Part shown: positions 16,296-22,945 of the stretch, in pieces
How positions within the stretch are numbered: position 1 is the first letter of the stretch
Layout: every line of letters begins with the position of its first letter
NCBI RefSeq assembly: GCF_000217795.1
Contig: NC_015681.1
Location: 496,001-560,000 of the forward strand
DNA from: Thermodesulfatator indicus DSM 15286
GTDB lineage: Bacteria > Desulfobacterota > Thermodesulfobacteria > Thermodesulfobacteriales > Thermodesulfatatoraceae
Length of the DNA stretch: 64,000 nt
Reading direction: 5' to 3'
The notes under the pieces: model-generated
What the model saw: the letters and a program-made list of their open reading frames with translations, nothing else
Database searches by the model: none
What the model was told of the DNA's origin: nothing
Translations under genes and position numbers: made by a program

Positions 16296-17110
16296 TATAT
16301 CCACTTACTTCTAAATCTAATTTTAAAAGTCAGCAAAGATATAAAAGCAAAAATTGTTAAAATAAAAGCTATAGCAGTTGAAGAAGACAAATCACCAGAC
16401 ATCGATTGCATATAAATAGCAATGGTCATAGTTTCAGTTTTCCCGGGGATACAACCAGCTACCATAGCTGTGGCGCCAAACTCTCCCATAGCCCTAGCCC
16501 ATGTCATTACCAAACCAGCCAAGATTCCACTTTTACTTAAAGGCAATATTATCTTCCTAAATGTATAAAAAGAAGAGGCACCCAAAGTAGCTGAAGCTGC
16601 TATCAAATTCTTAGGTATCGACTGAATAGACTCTTTAGCCGTTTTAATAAAAAAGGGAGAAGCAACAAAAAACTGGGCTATAATTATACCTTTTTTTGTA
16701 AAAATAATTTTAAAGCCTATCTCATTTAACAATTTACTTAAATAACTAGTTCCACCGAATAAAATTAACAAAGCAAGACCAGAAACTAAAGGAGGCAAAA
16801 CAATAGGAATATCTAACAAGGTATCAAGTAAAGACTTACCATTAAAGTCCTTTAAGGCCAAAAAATAAGCAACAGGTAACCCTAAAAAAAAGGTTAACAT
16901 TACTATCACTAAAGATGTTTCCAAGCTAATTTTAATAGCCGAAAATACAACGGGAGAACGAAGCTGATACCATAAACTTTGCAAAGAAGTGGTAGTAAAC
17001 AAACTAAATAAAACCACAACTATAAAAACAAAGAAAATAGCAACAAAAAAAGAAACAAAAAAGTCAAAAAAACAATCAACACTTTTTGCTTGAAATTTCA
17101 TAGGAGTCAT
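16295..17110 (-). CDS. modB: Molybdate/tungstate ABC transporter permease
   Basis: The 271-residue inner-membrane protein has a long N-terminal helix and about five more. The EAA loop that docks the ATPase is seen as SATLGASSFYTFRKIILPLSKSGILAGLVMTWARAMGEFGATAMVAG, split here as the ASATLGASSFYTF and ARAMGEFGA motifs typical of ModB/WtpB. It overlaps modD by four bases (ATGA) and modC by one base. Its spacing and AT-rich codon use match the rest of the operon. Confidence 0.9.
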   Translation of the reverse strand: MTPMKFQAKSVDCFFDFFVSFFVAIFFVFIVVVLFSLFTTTSLQSLWYQLRSPVVFSAIKISLETSLVIVMLTFFLGLPVAYFLALKDFNGKSLLDTLLDIPIVLPPLVSGLALLILFGGTSYLSKLLNEIGFKIIFTKKGIIIAQFFVASPFFIKTAKESIQSIPKNLIAASATLGASSFYTFRKIILPLSKSGILAGLVMTWARAMGEFGATAMVAGCIPGKTETMTIAIYMQSMSGDLSSSTAIAFILTIFAFISLLTFKIRFRSKWI

Positions 17111-17955
17111 AAAATAGGCCCTAACTTCACTTTAATATCAGCTGGTTTTCCGAAATAGGCACAGGTTAAGACGATGATATCTACTCCAGTAGCAGCATAG
17201 TCTGCTATATTCGACTCATTGATACCACCAGCAGCGGCAACTTTTATATTAACTTGTTTTTGCCTAACAGCATTAACTACTTTTTGGACTTCTTCTATAC
17301 TAAATTTATCAAGTTGTAAGATATCTACTCCGGCCTCAATGGCCTTCAAAGCAAGTTCCATATCTTTTACTTCTACTGTTATCTTTTTTTCTACGGCTCT
17401 TTTTTTTATTTTTTCCAAATCTTGAAAAAATCTTTCATAACCTCCGTAAAAATTTAAATGTTCGCCAAATACTAAAATAGTTTCTGATAAGCCTAAACGA
17501 TGAGGCAAAGCTCCTCCGGCCAAAATTGCTTTTATACAAATTTTCTTTCCTAAAGGAAAAGTTTTTCTAGTAGTTACTACAGAAACATCTGGATTAACTT
17601 TTCTTGCTAAAGAAACCAATTTATACGTCTTGGTAGCGATGCCACAGGCATATTCAAGCAAACTTTGCGTTGCTTTCCATATTTTATGTAAGCTTTCGGC
17701 CTTTCCTTTTCCAAGCAAAAAAGTTTCTCCTCGACTTATCTTTATGCCAGATGGTTTAAATATTTCTGTCTCAATATCAAACTTTTTAAAAATTCTTTTA
17801 ACTTCTTCAGTACAACAGATAATCATTTCATGACGAGCTGTATAAGTTATAATTCCCTCTTTGTCTCCAATATCCAAAATAGTCGTTGTTAAATCAAAAT
17901 AAGGGACATCATCAGTAACAATTTTTTCTATTTCTTCTTCAGTAAAGACAATCAT
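17107..17955 (-). CDS. modD: ModD-family, nicotinate-nucleotide pyrophosphorylase-like protein
   Basis: This 282-residue protein resembles NadC (quinolinate phosphoribosyltransferase) in fold: VPYFDLTTTILDIG at the start, VVTTRKTFPLGKKICIKAILAGG in the middle, and DILQLDKF plus AAAGGINESNIADYA at the end. NadC normally has R-K-T-x-P-G-x-R; here RKTFPLGKK and HRLGLSE match ModD, found in molybdenum transport operons with unknown exact role. It lies between modA and modB with a strong GGAGGAAA site. True NadC is the alternative, but the operon position argues against it. Confidence 0.85.
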   Translation of the reverse strand: MIVFTEEEIEKIVTDDVPYFDLTTTILDIGDKEGIITYTARHEMIICCTEEVKRIFKKFDIETEIFKPSGIKISRGETFLLGKGKAESLHKIWKATQSLLEYACGIATKTYKLVSLARKVNPDVSVVTTRKTFPLGKKICIKAILAGGALPHRLGLSETILVFGEHLNFYGGYERFFQDLEKIKKRAVEKKITVEVKDMELALKAIEAGVDILQLDKFSIEEVQKVVNAVRQKQVNIKVAAAGGINESNIADYAATGVDIIVLTCAYFGKPADIKVKLGPIL

Positions 17956-17968
17956 ATTTCCTCCATAA

Positions 17969-18703
17969 TTATTCGGCTACTTTAAAACCAAAATCTGCAA
18001 ATATTTTTTTACCCTCTTTTAAGACAAAATCTACATATTTTTTGGCTATTTCAGGATGTGATGTTTTAGTCATAGTACATATAGGAATTAAGGCTATAGC
18101 ATTTACTTCTTTGGGAATTTCAACAATTCTTACTTTACCCGACTGGACTGCATCGGCATGCCACACAATACTGGCATCAGCGTTATTCCCTTCTATCCAG
18201 TGTACTAACTGTTTTACGGTAACCCCTCTGGCCACAATATTCATTTTGTCTTCACGAAGACCTGCCTTTTTAAAAATTTTTTGACTTACTTTACCGATAG
18301 CACAAGCCTTAGGATCTCCCAAAACCAAAGTAACATCATGTCTTAAAAAGTCTTTTAAACTCTTAACTTTTTCATTATTTAAAGGAGTAACAATAACTGG
18401 AATATGATAAGCTATAGGAAAATAATCTTTCACATAATCCTTCTTCTTAAGAATCTTTGCCCATCTTTCAGAACCAGGAATATATACATCCGGCGTTTGC
18501 CCAGCTAGAATTTTATTCCCTAAACGTCCACTACCTTCATAATCATAAATAACTTGAACATGATATTTTTCTTCAAACTTTTTGCCTATTACGTCTAAAG
18601 GTAAACGCATTCCTGCCCCAGCAAACACCAATAAAGAATCAGCAGCTAACAAAACCGAAGGGAATAAAATAAAAACTACCAACAGCAATAAAATCCTTTT
18701 CAT
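17969..18703 (-). CDS. modA: Periplasmic molybdate/tungstate-binding protein
   Basis: The 244-residue protein starts with a cleavable signal (MKRILLLLVVFILFPSVLLA, cut after about residue 20). The mature part opens DSLLVFAGAGMRLPLDVIGK and continues with YEGSGRLGNKILAGQTPDVYIPGS, typical of ModA/WtpA oxyanion-binding proteins. It is the first gene of the mod operon with AGAAGG before the ATG. Upstream lie two near-identical GTGTAAAAAACAC modules and, 446 bases away, a ModE-type palindrome. Confidence 0.88.
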   Translation of the reverse strand: MKRILLLLVVFILFPSVLLAADSLLVFAGAGMRLPLDVIGKKFEEKYHVQVIYDYEGSGRLGNKILAGQTPDVYIPGSERWAKILKKKDYVKDYFPIAYHIPVIVTPLNNEKVKSLKDFLRHDVTLVLGDPKACAIGKVSQKIFKKAGLREDKMNIVARGVTVKQLVHWIEGNNADASIVWHADAVQSGKVRIVEIPKEVNAIALIPICTMTKTSHPEIAKKYVDFVLKEGKKIFADFGFKVAE

Positions 18704-18735
18704 AGCTATCCTTCTCGCATATAATAGTAATTCAA

Positions 18736-18748
18736 GTGTTTTTTACAC
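18736..18748 (-). promoter_or_regulatory. GTGTAAAAAACAC operator-like site, proximal copy
   Basis: GTGT and ACAC arms around an A-tract, followed on the minus strand by TTGAATTAC and TATTAT, 32 bases before the modA ATG. The whole module (GATACTT before, TATTAT after) recurs 65 bases upstream. Confidence 0.5.
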
Positions 18749-18800
18749 ACTAAGTATCATACATTAACCCCTATTGTTACTGCTAAAATTATTAATCCGA

Positions 18801-18813
18801 GTGTTTTTTACAC
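18801..18813 (-). promoter_or_regulatory. GTGTAAAAAACAC operator-like site, distal copy
   Basis: Same 13-mer as the proximal copy, again preceded by GATACTTTG and followed by a -10-like TAATAAT about eight to ten bases on. The flanks are diverged, so this is an old tandem duplication under constraint rather than a recent one. Confidence 0.5.
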
Positions 18814-18862
18814 GACAAAGTATCGCCGCTGACATAATCGCTAAAGCAAAGTAACCTTCGCT

Positions 18863-18928
18863 GTCACTGCGAGGCCTCGTTAGAGGTCGAAGCAGTCTCA
18901 GGGATTGCTTCGCTTCGCTCGCAATGAC
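18863..18928. repeat. Palindromic CACTGCGAG/CTCGCAATGAC repeat element
   Basis: GTCACTGCGAG at one end and CTCGCAATGAC at the other are inverted repeats with one mismatch; the interior holds a second inverted pair, GAAGCAGTC / ATTGCTTC. It separates the ModE-type box from the modA promoter modules. Confidence 0.75.
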
Positions 18929-19148
18929 TCAATTGTCGCCTATTTTGTGACCCCATTAATACAAAGGCGCCGCTTGCACCTCTGCGAAAGATTCTCAACT
19001 GATTATCCTCTATTTATGACCTGATATTTTTTAATGCAAAAAATATTCCTGAGCCCTAGCCAACAAAGATATTTTCTAAAGCCCTCAACTGGTATATGAC
19101 CTTACCTAAAGATTATGTAAGCGTTCCCTAAAAATTTCACTCATAAAC

Positions 19149-19174
19149 TCGTTATATTCAATAAGATATAACGA
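19149..19174. promoter_or_regulatory. ModE-type binding site
   Basis: A perfect 9-8-9 inverted repeat, TCGTTATAT and ATATAACGA. From memory, the E. coli modA operator has the same arms and eight-base spacing (TCGTTATAT, then ACATAACG). ModE with molybdate represses mod operons. No modE gene is in the window. The site is unusually far (446 bases) from modA. Confidence 0.65.
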
Positions 19175-19307
19175 TAATGTAGTAAAAATAACCTGAGGAG
19201 AAGCACCTGACAAGAAAATAGGCATAAAAAATTCCAGATTTAAATTTTACAAAAAACGTTTCTAAAAGTAACTTTTGTAATTTTGTAATATTGATGACAT
19301 CTTAGGC

Positions 19308-20705
19308 CTAGTCTTTATACCCCAAAGAAGTCATAGCCTCAGGTGAGAGAACCCAGTCAAGCTTTTCTTCATCCATGAGCCCTTTAGCCAGCACTATTTC
19401 GCGCACACTTTTCCCTGTTTCTTTAACTTCTTTGGCTACTTCAGTAGCGGCTTCATAGCCAATATAAGGAACTAATGCCGTGACCGTAGCCCAACTGTGG
19501 TGGGCATAGTAGTAACACATTCCCTCATTGGCCTTAACTTCAAGAACGCACTTATCCCTAAAAATACGGTCCGCGTTAATCAGGAGAGTTAGGCTTTCAA
19601 GCAAAGCATGGGCTAGTAGAGGCAAAAAGGCGTTCAGTTCAAGCTGGCCATTCTGACATACTTGCGTAATGATAAAATCATTGGCCATTACTTTTATAGC
19701 CACCTGATTTACCGCCTCACAAATTACGGGATTAACCTTACCAGGCATTATAGAAGAGCCTGCCTGAACCTCAGGGAGCTTTATTTCTTTTAGGCCTGCC
19801 AAGGGCCCTGAAGAAAGAAGCCTTAAGTCCGAAGCGATTTTAAAAAGGTTTACCGCATGTGCCTTAAGAATCCCTGAGACTTCCACGAAGGGATCCATAT
19901 TTTGGGTAGCGTCCACCATATTTTCAGCCCGAGCCAGGCCAAGGCCTGTTTCTTCTCTTAACTTTTCAATCACCAAAAATATGTATTTTCTCGGAGCACA
20001 GAGGCCAGTACCAATTGCTGTGCCGCCAAGATTCACCACCCTTAGTCTCTCTTCACACTTAAAAACCCGCCATCTATCTCTGGCCAGGGCCTCGGCATAG
20101 GCGGAAAATTCTGCTCCTAAGGTCATGGGCACGGCGTCCTGGAGTTGCGTGCGCCCTATTTTTACCACTCGCGCAAATTCTTTTTCCTTTTCCTGAAAAG
20201 TGGCTTGAAGCTTGGCAATAACTTCTTCAAGCTCTCTCAAAAGAAAAATAGCGGCTACTTTTATAGCCGTGGGATAAACATCGTTAGTGGATTGATGAAG
20301 GTTTACATGGTCAAGAGGATGAACCAGATGATAATCCCCTTTTTGGCCACCTAAAAGTTCAATAGCCCGGTTAGCAATAACTTCGTTTAAGTTCATGTTA
20401 GCGGAAGTCCCTGCTCCTCCCTGAAGAGGGTCAACTACTATTTCTTGGTGAAGATTTCCAGAGATGATTTCATCACAAGCCGAAATAATGGCCTTGCCTA
20501 TTTTTTCCGAAAGATAGCCGAGCTCAAGATTCGCTCTGGCACAGGCCTTCTTAACCATAGCCAGGGCCTGAATAAGCCTTGGGTGTATGCGATAAGGAGA
20601 AAGAGGAAAGTTTTCCATTGCCCTTAAAGAGTGAATACCCCAGTAAGCCTCAGCCGGAACTTCTCTTTCTCCCAAGAGATCCCGCTCTAAGCGATATTTT
20701 TTCAT
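19308..20705 (-). CDS. aspA: Aspartate ammonia-lyase (aspartase) in the hydrogenase maturation operon
   Basis: Aspartase splits aspartate to fumarate and ammonia. The 465-residue protein opens RLERDLLGEREVPAEAYWGIHSLRAMENF, here noted by its ERDLLGEREVP and GIHSLRA motifs, closer to aspartase than to fumarase C. IGRTQLQDAVPMTLG and the catalytic-loop signature GSSIMPGKVNPV follow. I use the ATG at 20705, which overlaps the upstream 81-codon gene by four bases. It is the last gene behind the TM1266-type regulator and hydG. An aspartase gene recurs beside hydEFG genes in several anaerobes, so a link to H-cluster assembly has been suspected; the nature of the link is not known to me. Confidence 0.82.
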   Translation of the reverse strand: MKKYRLERDLLGEREVPAEAYWGIHSLRAMENFPLSPYRIHPRLIQALAMVKKACARANLELGYLSEKIGKAIISACDEIISGNLHQEIVVDPLQGGAGTSANMNLNEVIANRAIELLGGQKGDYHLVHPLDHVNLHQSTNDVYPTAIKVAAIFLLRELEEVIAKLQATFQEKEKEFARVVKIGRTQLQDAVPMTLGAEFSAYAEALARDRWRVFKCEERLRVVNLGGTAIGTGLCAPRKYIFLVIEKLREETGLGLARAENMVDATQNMDPFVEVSGILKAHAVNLFKIASDLRLLSSGPLAGLKEIKLPEVQAGSSIMPGKVNPVICEAVNQVAIKVMANDFIITQVCQNGQLELNAFLPLLAHALLESLTLLINADRIFRDKCVLEVKANEGMCYYYAHHSWATVTALVPYIGYEAATEVAKEVKETGKSVREIVLAKGLMDEEKLDWVLSPEAMTSLGYKD

Positions 20706-20947
20706 TTCATCTGGCCCTTCCTCAGAAATTTCAAAAAGACATCTTTGTTTTTTAACTCTCCTTCCCAAAAAACTACTAAATCTCCAGAAAGCTTTGCGCT
20801 TTGCGGAGGCTCAAAGGTCACTTCGCCAGCGCCAGCCAAAAAGTGCCTGCGCTTTCCCAAGACTTCGGCAAAATAAACCCGCTTAAGCCCAAATTCCCGG
20901 CAAGCTTCTTCGGCTAACATTTTTAAAAATTTTTTATCCTTCCTCAC
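20702..20947 (-). CDS. Small unknown protein between hydG and aspartase
   Basis: An 81-residue protein, not recognised. It has the pattern FLKMLAEEACREFGLKRV, a GAGEVTFEPP turn and DLVVFWEGELKNKDVFLKF, a plausible small alpha/beta fold without Cys. It lies 20 bases after hydG and overlaps the aspartase start by four bases, so it is very likely translated and part of the same operon. Its position makes it a candidate accessory factor in hydrogenase maturation; nothing in the sequence names a reaction. Confidence 0.65.
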   Translation of the reverse strand: MRKDKKFLKMLAEEACREFGLKRVYFAEVLGKRRHFLAGAGEVTFEPPQSAKLSGDLVVFWEGELKNKDVFLKFLRKGQMK

Positions 20948-20967
20948 CTTTTACCTTTCTTTATTCA

Positions 20968-22461
20968 CTACAAATGGCAGTCTCTTTCTCCTTTTTCTTC
21001 ACGTTTTAAGAGTTCTTTCACTCTTTCAGCGGCTCGAGGGATATTATCCTCAAGCCACTTAAGATACTCTGGAATAATCACCTTTTCTCCCAGTTCTTTC
21101 ACCTCTGGTGAGGCATAATCAAGAAGATACTCTTTAAAAGTGAGAATACCATTAGCAATACAGAAGTTTTTTACAGTGGCGTGCTTGGCAAGCGGCATAA
21201 AATTGTCCCCGGTGCGTCCTTCCCGATAACAGGCCGTACAAAAAGACGGTAGGTAACCCTCCCTGCAAAGGTCTAAGATAAACTCATCAAGACTTCTGGT
21301 ATCCTGAATCATAAACTGCTGTTTCTCAGGAATGTGTTCCTTTTCCATTTCAGCGTAACCACCAACGGCAATTCTTGTGCCCGCATCCATCTGAGAGACC
21401 CCGCATTTTTTAAGTACCTCCTGCCGCAGGGATGCAGGCTCTCTCGCCGTAAGGATAGACCCGGTATAAGGACACATCAGTCTTATAATGGCTACGATTT
21501 TCTTAAAATCTTCATCACTCACAAGATATGAAGACTTAGTGGTTATCGGGGTATTAACCGCCGGTTCAAGTCTCGGATAAGAAATGGTGTGTGTGCCCAC
21601 GCCAAATTCCTTTTCTAAAGAATAAGCATGATAAAGCAGACCCAGGAGCTCAAAGCGCCAGTCATAAAGGCCTAAAAGCACACCGATGGCTACGTCGTCT
21701 ATATCCGCCTCAAGGGCCCGGTGCAAGGCAAAAAGCCGCCACTTGTATTCTCCCTTTAGCGTTCCTTTAGGATGCATACGACGATAGGTCTCGTGATGAT
21801 ACGTTTCCTGAAATACTTGGTAAGTACCAATACCAACGGTTTTTATTTCTTCATATTCTTCTTTAAAAAGGGGTGGGGCGTTTACATTGACTCGCCTTAT
21901 CTCACCTTTGCCAAACTTTAAGCTATAAATCTTTTCTATGGTTTCACACATGAATTTGACATCACTTACCGGGTGTTCTCCGTAAACCACGATAAGACGC
22001 TTCTGCCCCATGCCAGTGAGCACTCTTATTTCGTCTTCAAGTTCTTCCATGGTGAGAGTCTTTTTCTTAACCGCCTCGTTACTTTGGCGAAAGCCACAAT
22101 AAGCACAGTTGTTCACGCAAGGACTTGAAATGTAAAGTGGGGAAAAAAGCACTATACGACTTCCATAGACTGTATTTTTAATCCAGGTAGCGGCCTCAAA
22201 GATGGCTTCCCAGAGATCAGGGTCTTTGGTGTTGGCCAGAGCGGCTACTTCTTCTGGAGCAAGCATAGCCCCAGTATAAGCATTTTCTTTGGCCTTCTCT
22301 ATGATTTCAAGAATTTCTTGTCTTTCGGGCTCTTTTTTGGCCTCAATAATGCTCCAGATCTTTTCATCGTCTATAAAGTCTTCGTAAGGGCAGTTTTCTT
22401 CCCACTTTAATATTTGGTTAAGCCTAACCTCCCGCCAAGCCTTCTCTTCTTTAGTTAACAT
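20968..22461 (-). CDS. hydG: [FeFe] hydrogenase maturase HydG (radical SAM tyrosine lyase)
   Basis: HydG cleaves tyrosine to give the CO and CN- ligands of the H-cluster. The 497-residue protein has the radical-SAM cysteines in CVNNCAYCGF (C115, C119, C122) and the C-terminal auxiliary-cluster site CTACYREGRTGDNFM near residue 410, which separates HydG from ThiH. AGGAGGTG precedes the ATG. It follows the TM1266-type regulator gene after 88 bases and precedes the 81-residue gene and aspartase. hydE and hydF form a separate unit 5 kb away. Confidence 0.96.
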   Translation of the reverse strand: MLTKEEKAWREVRLNQILKWEENCPYEDFIDDEKIWSIIEAKKEPERQEILEIIEKAKENAYTGAMLAPEEVAALANTKDPDLWEAIFEAATWIKNTVYGSRIVLFSPLYISSPCVNNCAYCGFRQSNEAVKKKTLTMEELEDEIRVLTGMGQKRLIVVYGEHPVSDVKFMCETIEKIYSLKFGKGEIRRVNVNAPPLFKEEYEEIKTVGIGTYQVFQETYHHETYRRMHPKGTLKGEYKWRLFALHRALEADIDDVAIGVLLGLYDWRFELLGLLYHAYSLEKEFGVGTHTISYPRLEPAVNTPITTKSSYLVSDEDFKKIVAIIRLMCPYTGSILTAREPASLRQEVLKKCGVSQMDAGTRIAVGGYAEMEKEHIPEKQQFMIQDTRSLDEFILDLCREGYLPSFCTACYREGRTGDNFMPLAKHATVKNFCIANGILTFKEYLLDYASPEVKELGEKVIIPEYLKWLEDNIPRAAERVKELLKREEKGERDCHL

Positions 22462-22549
22462 GTTGTTTACACCTCCTAGCTATTTGTTATTGGCTTTTTA
22501 CTAGTAAACTTTTCAAGTTAATAATTGGTGATAAAAACACCGTTAGGTC

Positions 22550-22798
22550 TTACTTGGTCACTAAAAGTGATTTCACTTCAACCGCAGGTATGGCTCCCAG
22601 CTTGCCGGTAAAAGCACCGATTTCATCTGTGGTAGCCTCAACTATTACCGAGATAATGTTAATTCCTCTTTCTTTATACGGCAGTCCTATGCGCCCTATG
22701 ATAAGATCACCGTATTCACTTAAGATTTCATTTACCTTTTGACTGGCGCTTTTACGGTCTTTAACCAGGATAGCCACCACTCCAATACGCTTTTCCAT
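22550..22798 (-). CDS. TM1266-family putative iron-only hydrogenase system regulator
   Basis: An 82-residue ACT/NikR-C-like small protein (EKRIGVVAILVKDR, ASQKVNEILSEYGDLIIGRIGLPY, INIISVIVEATTDEIGAFTGKLG). This matches the TM1266 family named after the Thermotoga protein found beside HydE/F/G genes. A regulatory role is proposed for the family but the ligand is not established to my knowledge. GGGAGGAAA precedes the ATG. The gene heads a unit with hydG and is itself preceded by an attenuator-like leader. Confidence 0.85.
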   Translation of the reverse strand: MEKRIGVVAILVKDRKSASQKVNEILSEYGDLIIGRIGLPYKERGINIISVIVEATTDEIGAFTGKLGAIPAVEVKSLLVTK

Positions 22799-22945
22799 AT
22801 CTTTCCTCCCAATAAAAAAGCCCGGCCAAAAGCCGGGCTCTAAGGACTCTAAAATTATAAAAATTTCTAGTTATCCTTAGAGCCCTAAGGTTCAGGCGGC
22901 AAACCCTCCCCGCAGGCCCTGTATTTATGATCGGTTAATTATAAC
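22799..22945 (-). promoter_or_regulatory. Attenuator/riboswitch-like leader of the TM1266-hydG operon
   Basis: On the minus strand, after the hydrogenase stop, a G-rich segment (about 22889-22922) is followed by CCTTAGGGCTCTAAGG. Then 29 bases later comes CCTTAGAGCCC, which continues into a terminator. GGGCTCTAAGG (22875-22885) is perfectly complementary over 11 bases to CCTTAGAGCCC (22835-22845). That pairing competes with both the local CCTTAG/CTAAGG hairpin and the terminator stem. Mutually exclusive structures in front of a terminator and a GGAGG site are the layout of a transcription attenuator. I do not recognise the upstream part as a known riboswitch class. Confidence 0.6.
22814..22839 (-). 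terminator. Intrinsic terminator between hydrogenase and TM1266-type gene
   Basis: Minus strand AGCCCGGC, five-base loop, GCCGGGCT, then TTTTTT. A perfect eight-base-pair GC-rich stem and T-run. It ends the hydrogenase operon transcript and is the switchable terminator of the leader above. Confidence 0.85.

Larger units (their letters stand above)
18704..19307. other. Regulatory spacer upstream of modA
   Basis: No gene is supported in this 604-base gap. Moving away from modA it holds two copies of a GTGTAAAAAACAC promoter/operator module, a palindromic CACTGCGAG-type repeat element (18863-18928), about 200 bases with no recognised feature, then the ModE-type palindrome (19149-19174), and a plain AT-rich stretch up to the aspartase stop. 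Confidence 0.6.

Noticed and set aside
22799-22945. ZTP, fluoride, c-di-GMP, SAM or Moco riboswitch in the hydG leader
   Set aside because: Only fragments such as GCCGCCTG resemble the ZTP 3' part; the conserved upstream cores of all these classes are missing.
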